Assembly (NCBI RefSeq): GCF_000264905.1
Contig: NW_006763139.1
Location: forward strand, 1,280,313-1,344,312
Reading direction: 5' to 3'
Length of the DNA stretch: 64,000 nt
Origin: Stereum hirsutum FP-91666 SS1
Taxonomy: Eukaryota; Basidiomycota; Agaricomycetes; Russulales; Stereaceae
Shown: piece by piece, positions 21,505 through 34,145 of the stretch
Layout of the letters: every line of letters starts with the position of its first letter
Position numbering within the stretch: position 1 is the stretch's first letter
Program-made: the position numbers and the translations under genes
Notes under the pieces: model-generated
The model's database searches: none
The model's input: the letters and a program-made list of their open reading frames with translations, nothing else
Told to the model about the DNA's origin: nothing

Positions 21505-23556
21505 TCACTTCTTCAAAGGCGAGCTCCCTTTCTCTCCCTTCTCCTTCTCGTTCCCGAAGAGGCCCTTGATCTTGCCAAAGACACTGCTCTTACGCTTCAC
21601 GCGCACGCTCGGGAACCGCTCAGGACTGTCACCACCACTTTTAGTGCTGCTCTCGCTGGGGAACGCCAAGCTCTGGCGCCACTTCTTCTTCGTCGTCCCG
21701 CCCGGAGAGCTGGTGGTAGTACTCCTTTCACTAGCAGGCGCAGGTGACGACCGGCCATTCTTGGTGGGCGTAACGGGTACGGGTACAGGCGCAGACGTGC
21801 CGTTCGCAGAACCATTGACTGGAGCAGCTGGGGCTGGGGTCGACTCTGCTGCTGGAGGTGGAGGTGTCGATGGCGCTACCGTCTCGGGTGCAGTGGTAGT
21901 CTCAGCTACCGTTTCATTTCCGGAGACCTCGGCCACGGGAACGACTTCTTTACCTTCACCAACGACGGGCGGAGCAGCCAACACCTCCGGGGCCTCCACC
22001 TTCTTCTCGCCTTCCACCACCTCGACGGCCTCGACGGGCACCTCCGCTGCGGCGGTGGCGACGGCATCCTCCGTCACCGGCTTGACCTCGACGTCCTTCG
22101 GCTCACCTTCAGGCTGCGCTGCGAGAACAGGTGGCGCGACTTCTGTGGCGGTCGATTCGGCTGGGATGGCTGGGACTTGGACGACTGGAGGTTCAGCAGC
22201 AGCTGTGGGAACGGCTGCGACGTCGGCTTCGGAGGCCTCTTTAGTGGGTTCGGTCTCTTCTGGAGCGATGGCAGTGTGTGTGGATGGACCCTCCTCTGCG
22301 TCGGGAGGTGGAGCGGAAGTGATGGCGCTCCCGGGGATAATTTCTGGCTCAGGGACAGAAGCAGTAGCAAGGGGGAGAATGGGGATAGGCACAGCGGGCG
22401 CGGTGCTCGCCTCGACCTATCAAAACGTACAAAGGCGCTCATCATCAACATACAATTCGCAAAGAAAGGTGAGCGTAAAATCCAACCTCGATATCCTCGA
22501 CCTCGGCCTCCCTGCTCTCTACCTCCGTAGCACTAGGAGCAACTTGCGCAACACTCTCCTGCACCTTCTCCGCGACCGGCGCGGCAGTCTCCTCAACCTC
22601 CGCAACGACCGGCGCTGCCGTCTCCTTCGCCTTCTCTACAACAGGCTCAGCGGCCGACACGGTCGGAGAGATCGCATCCTTAACCTCCTGGATAAAGCTG
22701 CGTGGCTCGGCCTCAACGGCGGGCGTGGGCGCATCGTACGCCTCGTCAATTTGGTTCGCGAAAGCGACGGCTGGAGCGACGATGGCCTCATGCAGCTGGC
22801 CTGCGATTGAAGACACTGTACCTCCGATCAGTCCCACGAACGAGAGTCGTGTCTCGACCTCCTTACCAGTGCCCGTACCAGCGGCGTCAGACTCTGCCGC
22901 TTTCGCAGTCGGAGTCGCTTGAGGCTCCGGTTCTGGGACGTCGACTGTTGGTGGTTCTTCGACGACCGCTGGCGGTTCTGGTCGTGATGGTGCAGTGTAG
23001 ACGTTGTTGACGAAGCCTCCGTGGTCAGTCTCTGTTGGCTCGCGGTCGGAAGTAACCCAGTGGCCGTCGACGATGAATTTGTAGGTGATCTTATCTTGCC
23101 ATGGGATGCGAACAGGGGCTTCGAAGCCATTCGCGGTACGAGTGAGATTGACAGAGGAAGACCACTGCCAGGTAATAAATAGAGGATTAGGACCAGCCGG
23201 TGGTGATACAGATGAACGTTGCGAGGAAGATGAAGAGGGAGAAGGAGCCGGTTCAGGCGGTGGGGCGGGTTTAGGGGCCCATCGAGAGATGAAAGATGGT
23301 AGACGAAGAGCAAGGCCGGCCGTGATGGACGGCATGGTAGGAGTACAGAGATGGATACAAAGAGCGAAAGAAGGGGGTGCGGTGTGGATAACTCGCCTGG
23401 TCGAAAGAGCCTGTTACAATAACATGGTGGGCATCTGAATAAGGCCTATATAACGCAGTCAGTATGAAGACCATGCAGAACGGGCGTGGGCAGGCTGTGG
23501 TCGGCATGGACGCACCATCTGAGGACAACCTGATGGAGCTCGTCTGATGCCGACAT
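21505..23556 (-). CDS. AMPK-type CBM48 (glycogen-binding-like) domain protein
   Basis: Four exons: 23516-23556, 23397-23445, 22487-23164 and 21505-22416. The domain is assembled across three of them: VVLRWPYSDAHHVIVTGSFDQ, then WSSSVNLTRTANGFEAPVRI, then PWQDKITYKFIVDGHW and GGFVNNVY. This is the CBM48/AMPK1-CBM pattern, as in AMPK beta subunits and yeast Crp1/Mdg1. The rest (about 450 residues) is low-complexity Pro/Ala/Glu/Val with repeated VAEVEE/VEKAKETAAPV segments and a basic Ser-rich tail ending KGSSPLKK. No catalytic domain is seen. Intron 2 has a non-canonical GC donor (cag|gcgagt). The intron also contains an in-frame ATG, so a shorter protein lacking the first CBM strands could be made. 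Confidence 0.8.
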
Positions 23557-26009
23557 GGTGAAGAGCAGGCTGGAGCGAGGAAAGGTAGATATCGGGGGCG
23601 TGGACGTGGGGTCGTAAGCTTGCAGAAGACGCAAGGCAGAAACGTGGGCGGGAGTGGATGCCGGGCACGCTGTACTGAACGCGTCAGCTAGCTTGTGATA
23701 ACGAGGACGACGCTCTGCTCACCGTTTTATACAGCTAGGAGAGGGTGTTGGGCGTCGTCGACGGCGGTGAGGAACTGGCGCGCAAGGCGGGGTAAGCAAG
23801 CGAACCTAGGAACGCGCTTTGCCTTGACGTAACCAATGCTTCCTTTCCGCACGATCTGCTCCTCATTTGCCACATTCCGGTCATATTCGGCCCATATCCA
23901 TCTTATGCTCTCCCCCAAATGTTCCACGGTTGCAGGACGTATGGTTGATATGAGCACAGGCATGCACCGTTGCTTGAAGGATGTATGGAAAACTGAGGCC
24001 TGAGGTACCAACGAAACGAGAGCAACATGGAAGAAATACGCTACAGTCAATTACCCCGTGGTGGGCCAGTACCCCGTAATGGGTCACCTTCCAAATGCGG
24101 GCGCTCGACACCTCATATGGTGGAGTTGTGCTCCCATTCGAAGCTTTGGAGCATGATATCATAGCATTTTTGGCCTTTCGATGCCAGCCCTCACCGTAAA
24201 CAGTAGGTGACCCATTACGGGGTACTGGCCCACCACGGGGTAATTGACTGTAGTGTGCCAAAAAGCAGTCGGAGCTTGAGCTTAAGCAGAGAATAGAGTT
24301 GAACATGGAAAAGCCAATGAAAGATAGAGAGAACAAGCAGGTTTGACATCCAGCCATATACCAGCCATCAAACGGCCGGAGGCTAATCATTTGCTTGTGA
24401 TAGAAGTGAATCCTCGCGACAGGTTGTCCGTGTATGCTCCACGAGGTGAGTCTGCTCAAGCAGCGCGACTGGCCAGCTTTGCTTTGACTACTGCTATACT
24501 TATGGGACCCAAGTCGAAAACTTCGGCGCTCAACGCAAAGCCAAGACACTTCTTCAAGACTAGAACTCTGATCAGCTTCCTTGTATACCTGGTTTTGGTC
24601 ATCTTGCGAAGCACCTTCGAGAGACCCTTCTGCTTCAACGCAAGAGATATCCAACGTTACTGGACGTTTTACACCTAGGATACGCAGTCGTGCTTGATGG
24701 GTACATACGCTCAACGTATATCACTTGTGAGTAACACTTCACGGCACAGGGCCACTTATGATCAACGTGCAGAAAAGTGCAAGGTAAAAAAAATTAGAAA
24801 TGGGTCTTCGGAGGAGTGTGGGTATCGTGGCCCCTCCCATGGATTGTGGCGTCAAATTTGAGAGAGGCCGTCGGAGTGCTTTACCCCGAACATCATGTAA
24901 TTATCGAGAAACATTCTTCTTCTTCTTCCTTGGCTTCGGATGCGCAACAACTAGAAACTTCACGCAAGCTCGTTTGACTGCGTCCTTCTGCAAAACCGAG
25001 GCAAGACGGATATGATAATGGACTATGCGTAGAGAATCCCCGATTGTGAGTACAGATGCTTCGTCGGACTAGGAACCAATGTATTCATCCTTTGGCTCCA
25101 ATTTGATTTTGTGGATACAAACTGCAATGTAGTATCGGCCTTATTCGCTCCTTTAATCCGCTGGGACGTCTTCGACTTGGGCCAACTTTACCGAACCTGA
25201 AGTTTACCGCATTCTACGATCGCAGAGCGTGTGGAGGACAAACTGGCTTCTTACCTGACATGCTTCTCTGGTTCTTGATCACTCTAATGGCTCTGGTTGA
25301 ATAGGAAAGTGATGCTCACTGCCACCACTGCGCATTGGGATCAGGGAACCAAAGTTGTCTCATTTGTCGTCTTGTCCAGGTCCAATGCTACCGTAACTTC
25401 CTTCTTCCTGTAATGGTACGCGTCGACGATCTATACCGGCCATCAAAAGGCCAAAGCCTAGTGTTTACGAAAGGGTCCAAGACGAGTAATGTTCTCACCA
25501 CCACTGTACCCTCGCAACAAATTGCACTCCTATGTTCACGTACTGTACCCGAAGTTGCGTCCATTAGGTGAGTTTTCTTAACACCGACCACCAATTGGTG
25601 CACCTCGCGCTGACGACTACTGTATGGGGCGAAGAAGTCGACAGCTTTGACGTTCAACGTAAAGCCAGGAAACTTCTCGAGGACGATGATCGTTCAACTT
25701 CGAAACCCTTACGCTTCGAATGCAACATATCCCCTTTTTCGATAAGTTGTGGATCCTGTATCCCGAGTGGTGCGAGAAACAGCGGACGGTTTCGAGCGAC
25801 GACGGGCACAGCAACGTTCCGAGTGAGCGCCTGAATTCGCTTCTTTTACTTTCTGCCTGTCTATAAAAGCCCCCGGACGAACCCTGGCCTCCAGAAACAA
25901 CTCAATCCAGCTATCTCTCGTCTCGCTCCTCCCCCAGTCTTTGAGCTATCAAGTGCACCTCTCTTTGTGCAACATTCCTCCACTTCCTCTTGCCTTCCAT
26001 CCTCGAACT
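23557..26009. other. 2.4-kb gene-poor region with MITE and decayed repeats
   Basis: No supported gene. It contains the MITE at 24,044-24,250. Two weakly similar stretches (about 24,510-24,700 and 25,630-25,770) share words such as caacg.aaagcca and ttcgaatgcaac-like sequence, and look like old copies of the same element. The last 100 bp before 26,010 are pyrimidine-rich and form the promoter/5' UTR of the dehydrogenase, with TATAAAAG at about 25,862. Confidence 0.55.
24044..24250. mobile_element. 207-bp MITE with perfect 46-bp TIRs and TA target duplication
   Basis: The ends are exact inverted repeats for 46 bp, beginning CAGTCAATTACCCCGTGG on both strands, and are flanked by TA at 24,042-24,043 and 24,251-24,252. 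TA duplication with CAGT-type ends is the hallmark of Tc1/mariner/pogo-class elements. The core of about 115 bp has no coding capacity, so this is a non-autonomous element. The perfect TIRs suggest recent movement. No other copy is seen in the window. Confidence 0.9.
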
Positions 26010-27669
26010 ATGCAAACCCGCGTCGCCCTCATCACTGGTGCTGCTCAAGGCATCGGAAAATCCATAGCTCTCCGTCTCGCCGCCGATGGCCTCGACATCG
26101 CCGTCAATGACATTCCTTGCAAACATGACCTTCTCCTTGCTTTGCAGGCCGAAATCCTCAAACAACACCCTGACCAGAGATGTCTCGTTTTGACCGGTGA
26201 CGTGACCGTAGAGGACGACGTGAAGAGAACGGTTGAAGAGACAGTGGAGAAGTTGGGTGGATTGGACGTGGTAAGCTAGGTCTCCCTCGAGTCTCGTCCA
26301 CGGTCGTTCTTCTGTTGCTATTCGCAAACCCTCCGGAAACACCGCAGAGTTGCACATATGCTTTATGCCTCACCTCGAGGCTTAGGCTATCTTGCTTCTA
26401 GATAACCTTTCTGGCTTCTGGCGCCCCCTGTCTATTTCTGCCCTGTCTATTTCGGTGCCGCTGACCCACATTCTCTCACTTCTGGCCTCCCGTGCAGATG
26501 GTGGCCAATGCCGGCATACTGATGATGAACTCTTTTTTGGACAGTACGTCACCATCTACCCGTTCCCCGTCCCGCATTTTTTTTCTGTTCTGTGAAAGAC
26601 ATGTTCACTGATCGGTCTTTCTTGCCCTTCTGTGACCTTTTGGTGTTCGTGATCGGACGCGCTGTGATCTTGGTGTTATAGTCTCCGTCGATGATGTGGA
26701 CAAAATCTTTGCGGTCAATTTCCGTGGTATCTTCCTCTGTGCGTTCACCCTTCGTCTTCCCTATCATCTCCGTCGTGAATGACTGACATTTTTTCCGTCA
26801 ATTCTACTCGGCGCAGGCTATCAATATGCTGCGAAACAGATGATCAAGCAAGGCCGAGGCGGGAAGATCATCGGCGCTTCGTCAAGAGCAGGCAAACGCG
26901 GTCGTTCTGGCGCGAGTACTTACAGCGCAACTAAATTCGCCGTCAGAGGATTCACGCAAGCTGTCGGTGCGTGCATACTAATTCTCTATCTCTCACTCCT
27001 ATATCTGAGCTTTGAATGTTTGAACGCCGGCATACAGCGGGAGAGCTTGGACCGCATGGGATCCAAGTAAACGCCTACGCACCTGTGAGTTTTCGTCTCT
27101 TCTCTTCCGAGAAGTGTAATCGTGATCATAGCTGAGAACATTCTTCATTCTACAGGGTGTGATCATGACAGACATGAGTGAGCATTGGCGCTGCCGAACT
27201 GAGTTTCCTGTGCTCAACTTTTTGTATATCATACAGTCCGAGCGGCCGCGGAAGAACGAACGCCAGACGCACAAGCTTTCCTGAAAGCGGTCCGTATCCC
27301 TCTATTTTCCGCTCTTCTCGTACCTTGTAAAGATGAGTCTCATGCCAATGATCATTCTAAATAAATCGGATACGGATACACAGGAAAGTAACAACGCAGC
27401 ACTCAAGAGGATCGGAGAACCAGAGGACGTAGCTTCCGTCGTGTCTTTCCTCGCGTCGAAGAACTCGGATTATATGACTGGTGAGTCTATCTTTTTGTTC
27501 AACCGGCATGCCTGTGCTTGTGCGCTTATTACTGTGCTATTCTTAGGCCAAACTGTGCGTATCTTCTACTGCCTTTTATCTGACCTTACTAGGCACAACG
27601 GATCTCTGATTTTCTAAACTGGATTTCTCACTCTAGCTCACCATTGATGGAGGACGACACTTTGATTAA
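26010..27669 (+). CDS. Short-chain dehydrogenase/reductase (SDR)
   Basis: Classical SDR with Rossmann motif TGAAQGIG near the N-terminus (MQTRVALITGAAQGIGKS), VANAGIL (NAG motif), VNFRG, the catalytic Ser in GASS, and YSATK (YxxxK). The C-terminus reads RIGEPEDVASVVSFLAS and LTIDGGRHFD. Length is about 260 residues. The pattern fits the diacetyl reductase/acetoin dehydrogenase-like or general 3-ketoacyl reductase type; the substrate cannot be told. At least nine introns chop it into small exons, including a 22-nt exon coding GVIMTDM and an 8-nt microexon (gccaaact, 27,547-27,554) needed for TGQTLTIDGG. It stands alone between gene-poor stretches. Confidence 0.88.
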
Positions 27670-30317
27670 CGTGGTGCTTCTCTCAGCCATGATGCATGAT
27701 GTTTGATGCTCGATGCCTGATATGTCTTTGCTTTTGTCTCATCCCTGTACATTTCCGTGCAGTTGCTTTCTGTCTAGTAGAGCCGAATGATACCCATGAT
27801 ACTATGCACTCGTATATCGCGAATTTTCGAATTACTGGGTGTATGACATCTCGATATCAACACTGTCTTGGTCTTATAATCAGTATATGGCGATGAAGAA
27901 CACTGAGAGTGTGCTGCACCAGCAGCGTACAATATATAACTGGCAACACATTCGCACTGTGGCTTTTGGCGTAACACAGCCTTGAAAGCCCGGGCCGTGT
28001 CTGTCCCGAGTTACCTGTTTTACCATATATAGCCTGTCTGAGCTTGGACAGCTGGCAGTGGTGCTTCGCAAGTCTTAGTAAATAATCTTGCGCTCGTCGG
28101 GTTATGCACGATTGCTATGGCACACAGCGTCAAGAGCCACATTTCTCTTTCTTCCTGATCAGCCTTCAACTGAGGTGCAGAATCACACCATTAACGGAGC
28201 CGACGAATTGTTTGCGAGAGTCAGATCAGACTGAACATGGATACAACGGCTATGGCACGCTGTATCCGAAATGGTTTGCATAATCACTACTACATCGTAC
28301 ATAGTGGGTAGTGGCTTGGCATATTGGGAAAGCTCGAACTATTCAATCAACGAAACGGCGGCCCTATCGCGTAATGGTAAGTCTCCGATTTAGCTGGTCG
28401 TAACAGCTCAGTGCTCATGCATACCTCGTAATTCCCCATCTTCTTTGACTGCCTTTGTTGGGGTTCAGCGGCGGGGCGGTGGTTGATAACTATCGGACCA
28501 ACGGCACGCTACACTGCCGCAGTCTGACACCCTGTGTCTATATGGAGTGCCGTCCTTCCTGTAACCAGTCGCCCAGGTGCACTGGTCGACCGGCTGGGAC
28601 TGTATCGCACCATGACACGCGCATGGAGCAGTGGAGGGCTGGGAGGGGTTTGAAGATAAGGCCATGGTCTGACATAGAAGAACTGAGCATAAAACACAGC
28701 GGGAAGGTTGGAAGTCTCGCTTACCTGTGTTTCGAGGAAGGCGGGGTTGAGTACACTGCAGCTGATCCCCGGAGTCCTTATATACTTTTTTGGAGCCTCT
28801 AATCCTGCTAAATTTTATTGAGACGCGAGATTACGTAGAGGCTTCTACTATGCTGCGCCACCCTTCCTCGTTCAGGTTGAAAGGAGTTAATCCTTGCGTG
28901 CCGTAAATCCCTAGGACACCTCTCCTAGCTTCAGGACAATTTCCGGGATCGCGAGGAAAGATGGGCGCTGACGTGTAAAGACCCGCCAATAAAGGTTTTG
29001 AACACATACAATCGAAGTTGCAATCGAGCATAACCATGTAATTCTTCGTGGGCGACAATAAAATATCAGAGTATGATGCCTGTATGACTTGAAAACATAC
29101 GTGCATGGTAGTTAGAGCTTTTGTAGAGCGTCGATCTTAGACATTGCCATTGGTTGGTTTGAAGCGCTCAGTGGTGGATCTGAATGCACTTGCAACAAAA
29201 AAATCCGTAACTGTTGTATGCCAAGCGATGATAAGAAGTTCTGACTGCGCCCATGACTTTATTGTTTATCGGCACTGTTAGATTATGGCTCGGTGCCGTG
29301 TATGCGAGCCTGAGGTATTTGGGTGGCGGCGTGGCCGTTTGAGGGATACTTCAAAGCGTATCAGACGCAGAAGAAGGAAATTTTAAAGAAGTATCTTATC
29401 TGATGGTTCACATCAGAGTCAGATTTATGACTAAAGGAGCAGTGGGGCCCGTCAAACGATCGATATACTATCAAGTATTAGCAGTCGAAGATACTGGCTT
29501 CGAGCACATAGATTCTGTCTCATGCTCAAATGGTTAAGTTAAGCCGATGAACCGCACTGATCAGTGATTCTTGAGGTAGATATATTAGTGAGGGTCAATA
29601 TAAATACCAGCACAAGGAACGAAGAATCACAATGCCAACACCGTCCGCTTCGGACTAGTCAACTGGTACAAAAGGGACGCAGGCAGCAGCCGCGTCACTC
29701 CCCAAGGACTTTGAAGTCATTGACACGGGGGCGAATGTCTCAAAGGCCTTGCAAAAGCCAAGAGAAAAAGAAGACTCGAGTAGAGACAGTGACTGAATGT
29801 ACGACTAGAGCGGTGTAGTAGTGGATACTTACAGGGCGAGTGTCCAGCAAAGCGCTAATACTTAGAGATTTTGCGCCACCCGGAATCTGCCGAAAACGCT
29901 CAGATTCTCCAGAACGCGGAATGCGTGCACAAGGAGGCACAAGGCGACAATAGAGCGTATCCGCGAAGAATTTTTTGAACTCGCTAAAGCCCAACGGGAC
30001 TCGGGGATTGGTCCGATCACCGTGTTAAAGTCGCTGCAGACTGGCGTCTTGCCTCTGGCAAGTCTGATAGGGCTTTCCCAGATTCTGGGTGGCGAAAACT
30101 CTCTGATCTAATCAAGCGCTGGTGATTTGGGAGCGGACTACAAAATCCAGGCGCTCTGTCCCACGGTTCCACAACCTCGACGTGCATCTCTGACTCTGAG
30201 GAAGTTTGGACACCTACGCTAGAGGTGAGTACTAATACTAGAGTGTATTTTCGACAGCAGGTATATCTATCTTTTGTTTTTATGACACTGCTTTCAGAAA
30301 CCGTCAACAGATCAGAA
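27670..30317. other. Gene-poor region, 2.6 kb
   Basis: Scattered short open frames on both strands without recognisable domains, AT-richer than the surrounding genes. I see no RNA gene or element with clear ends. The last about 100 bp should carry the promoter of the kinase-like gene. Confidence 0.45.
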
Positions 30318-31225
30318 ATGACGTCCGGAGACAACGAAGGCCCCTTAGGCACCCAACACCTTCGTCTCACCCATAAGCAGCAAGCCTGGGATGTGGACAT
30401 GGAGAATTTTGCGTTTTGGTCTCTTGTTTGGACTGATGGCGAAGATCACTGGCACTACAGATATCCATCCCGCCGCCTCCCCGAAGACACGTCCGTCCTT
30501 ATACCGCATGCTGTCAAAATACCCCAATCCTACTACCGGGTTCCGATCTCTGCCGGCATCGCACTTACGCCCACGCCACTTCCGGTACCAGAAGACAGCT
30601 TCATCAAGACTTATAACCTTATAGAATATGATCCAGAGACGTCGTCTCAGAGCAGCGCGCTTGCAGATCTGTTGCTTCAAGAGGCTCAGGTCTGTGAGAT
30701 CCTCGCAAAACATCCACATCGTCATGTCTGCGAGTATCGTGGTTATGTCCAAAAGAATGGGATGATCACGGGCCTGTGCTTCAAGCAATACGGAAAGAAC
30801 CTATATGAGGCTCTGAGAGATGGAGATGTCATCGATCATAGGAAAATCCTTGATGGGGTGAAAAGCGGTTTGGAGCATCTTCACGCCCTCGGACTCGTCC
30901 ATGTGGGTATCACGTTTACTTCTTCTCCTTTTTTCTTTTCTTTTTTTTTTCGGACGAACACAATGATCAGAATCTAACGAGGCTTGAACATCTACAGGGA
31001 GACATCAACCCCGCCAATATACTCTTAGATTCGACCTCTGCGCCGATCATCATTGACTTTGATTCTTGTTGTCGACAAGGCGAGCGCATCGTCGGCAAAG
31101 GCGGTACGTTCGAGTGGTCGAATGATGCAGAAACCGCGGAGGTAGAGAATGACTTCTACGGCCTTGAGAAGATTGCGGATTGGCTGCTCAAAAGGGGTGG
31201 GGAGGACCATGACTCCGAATGTTGA
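30318..31225 (+). CDS. Protein kinase-like protein
   Basis: Two exons (30318-30904, about 30998-31225). The second half carries eukaryotic kinase landmarks: GLCFKQYGKNLYEAL (hinge region), LEHLHALGLVH joined by splicing to GDINPANILLD (catalytic loop, HGD in place of HRD, with the Asn two residues after Pro), and IIIDFDSC (DFD instead of DFG), then GKGGTFEW. This HGDINP...DFDSC pattern is common in small kinase-like proteins of mushroom-forming fungi. The N-terminal lobe lacks a clear glycine loop, so activity is uncertain. The product is about 270 residues and stops soon after DFYGLEKIADWLLKRGG. A further exon-like stretch (31,333-31,480, ANVGRGAW) could extend it if an extra splice is used. 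Confidence 0.65.
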
Positions 31226-33328
31226 CAAAGTTCTTCGCCGCGATCGCAGGTAAATATTGTCGCGTTTATTGTCTACCTGAGCCCCATTCTCGTTGCTGTT
31301 GCCTATACTGAAACAATGACTTATTGTTATAGGCGCATGCAATACATCGATGCTGCCAACGTGGGCAGAGGGGCGTGGAAGGTGACGAATCGAGTTAGAC
31401 AAAGGCGTTCAGCTTCTGCTGGAATTGAGAATGTACCCTACGAGCTGCAAAAAATGAGAATGGCTTACCGACGTTACTCCACTTAAAGGACGTTATTGTG
31501 CCACATAGTTCAATTAAAAGCACGAGGTTTAGATGAACCGTAAAGATCAGTATCCTTTATGGACAAAGAGACGAGGTAGACAGATACCTGGCCATATTAC
31601 CTTGTACCATAGTGCAGAACGATAGTCAGAGCTACTTTCTTCGGACCACGGACGGTCCTGCATAGCAGCAGCGTGGTCGAGTGGTCGAATAGTGCACTGC
31701 ACCTCTCAGGTGTGAACATACCATTCGAAGTCGACTGGTAGGCAATGATCCATGCAGTCGTTCGAGCAGATGAGAGACGACTAGGTCAGATGAAGAAAGA
31801 CGAGGCGTGAACATTGTAGGCCCCTGGTTACCCTAGGACCACGCGAGAATCCAGTTCTGTAGGCGCTCAAGGGATGGGAAACACCGAAGCATTGACCATA
31901 CGGCTATGTTGTACGAGGTTGTACGCCGTCGACTTCATCGTGAACAACGAAGGACCGGACGCCACGAAGCTCGCAAAGAAGAGTCACGACGACGCCTGGC
32001 GATATCACGCGGTCAGGCCCGAACAGAGCGTCGGATGGAGGAGGGGAAACCCCTACCATATTCGCGGTTCGTGAGCTCGAACTGCTGCTGCTTTTCTCAT
32101 GGACATACACATGAAAGTGCTAATAGACAAGCATGGGGGATGCAGTAGCTGTAGAATATATGCACAGTAGGTGGTAAGTCACAAGTTCGTCATGCTGCCA
32201 CTCCGATTGACCCCATGCTGCGTAGTTGAGACAAATGGAGAGCAACTGTTGCAGCTGTTTCCTACTGCACTTATACCCATCACACCGTCAAGGCCTGACA
32301 GACCACTTGTGCGGAACTTACCCTTTGTCTGTCACCGGGCCCACATTCCATAGTCTGCGTGGATACCATGAAAGTCCGTTAGGCAAGCAGACCTCTGAGT
32401 TCAGGTATATGCGTTGACGAATACAGGTATACGATGAGCACAAAAGGCTAGTCCAGTCTCGAAACATGGAATGTGAGAGCACGAGTACAGAGACTGGACG
32501 AGCCTAGTCCAATTCTGGACAGAACGAACAGAGCAGAAGCGTTCCGTTATCCTGCTGCGAGTGAGCCGTGAGTAATGAAGAGCTTCGATATAGAGTTGAC
32601 GACGAGTAAACTGTGGGGACAGACGTCGTGTGGACGATTTGAGGCAAGAATAGTGCAGATGCAGAAGAGTACCTGTGATGGTGGGATGTCGTGGACGACG
32701 AGATTGGAACAGAGCGTTTCACCGGGATCGCGTTACGGTCCGAACTGGGTAAAGGGCTACAATACTGCATGCACAGGGTATAAGGATCTCCGCCATAGGG
32801 TTAGGCGGACAATTTTGACGCGAACTACAGGTACTGCAAGCCTTACTAGGGGTGTAGTTATGCCGTTAGATACAAGCCATGCAACCAGGGCAGCCAGTGA
32901 AGTTTTGTGAAGTTCGAGATGAATCTCGCCCGGCGAGTCCTTCACCCAGCTCAATCGAAACCCGAAGCATTTCTTGAGCAGAAAAGATGCAGTAACGATG
33001 AGGCTACCTCTATGAACCTGGCCCATGTGTTTTGAATATTTCAATATGCATCTTGAGGAGGAAAACGGGAAGACATCGCGCGAGGATGGTGGAAAAGGGT
33101 GAAGGATTTCGCAAAGTGGCCCACGGCGCAAACCGGTATGGTCGGGGATGGCCGGGAAAGCTGATGAAGGCCGGACCGGAGAAAAGATCTTCGATTACAT
33201 CAGCACGTTATATCCCCGGCCTTTGCTTCTTCTTCTCTTCCGCCATTTAGCTGCCTGCCTCCGCTCGCACCCCCACCTGAGCCACTCCTCTTTCCCCGCA
33301 CCCCGCCCGTACTTTCCACAACAATAAC
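31226..33328. other. Gene-poor region, 2.1 kb
   Basis: Except for a possible kinase 3' exon near 31,333-31,480, nothing coding is recognisable. Several 200-300-nt open frames overlap on both strands without codon logic. The CT-rich stretch at 33,220-33,320 is the likely promoter/5' UTR of the next gene. Confidence 0.45.
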
Positions 33329-34145
33329 ATGAGTTTTTCCGTCGACGATCTCGTCTCGTCCTTCAATGCAGCGCACGTCGGTCAAGAGGCAAGAGACTTA
33401 GCTGCTCTTCAGGTATGTTTCTCCGCATTTTCGATATGTAGGCAGTGCCTGATCTACTCCTTTGGCCCCACACTCCTTTCTCCCTCACCAGGCTCAGCTT
33501 GCACAGACATTGCTTTGGCAAATGCCAGCACAGTCTTCAAGTGCTCAGAATATCCCTCGCACGCGCAAGAACAGCGTCGCCCAACCATGTACCACTCCGG
33601 CTGCTCGTACGCCCTCGACGGGCTTCTTTTGGGACTCGGATGACAAGCGACGTCGGAGTTCTAGCGTTGCGAGCCGACGCTCGGAGTCGGATAGTGCTAT
33701 GGAATTCCGGGAGGAGGATATGGAGATGGACGATGAGCGGATGGTGGAAAATCTACTGCTGTCCTCCCCCACATCACCTCAGTCGGCCTCCCGAACGTTC
33801 TCTCAGTACATGGCGCCCGCACCGCCCCATCGACCGCAGCACCGCACGTCAGCAACATTCACCTCACCATCGTCGCCTTACGAACCCTCATCCCACTCTC
33901 AGTCATCATCACTCTTCACCACAACCGACCCATTCTATCTCGCCACTGTACAGCATCAGCATCAGCACGCCGCACCGTCTTTCTTTGCGCAAGCCGCACG
34001 ACCTGGCCACAATTCTCCTTTCATGCCCAAACCCCCTGTCCAAACCCAGTCTTCCATATCCGTTCACGGCATGTCAATGGACGTTGACTCGAGACCGATG
34101 CTCGTTTCGCCTGCAGGTCCCGGCATGGGCATGTACAACGACTAA
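33329..34145 (+). CDS. Ser/His/Pro-rich hypothetical protein
   Basis: Two exons, 33329-33412 and 33492-34145, splice cleanly (cag|gtatgt ... caccag) to 245 residues. The N-terminus MSFSVDDLVSSFNAAHVGQE is followed by a helical AALQAQLAQTLLWQ stretch, a basic Ser-rich part (KRRRSSSVASRRSESDS), an acidic patch (REEDMEMDDERM), then low-complexity Ser/Pro/His (QHQHQHA). No known domain. Codon structure and clean splicing make it a real gene; a regulatory, largely disordered protein is likely. Confidence 0.65.

Noticed and set aside
24044..24250. CRISPR-like or attenuator hairpin
   Set aside because: There is one inverted pair with TA duplications in a fungal genome, which fits a MITE; no spacers or array.
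23881..24714. 277-codon minus-strand frame
   Set aside because: It runs through the MITE and gene-poor sequence, with no recognisable domain and no conserved composition.
28358..28470. tRNA-like start 'ctatcgcgtaatggtaagtctcc'
   Set aside because: No B box and no matching acceptor or T stem downstream.
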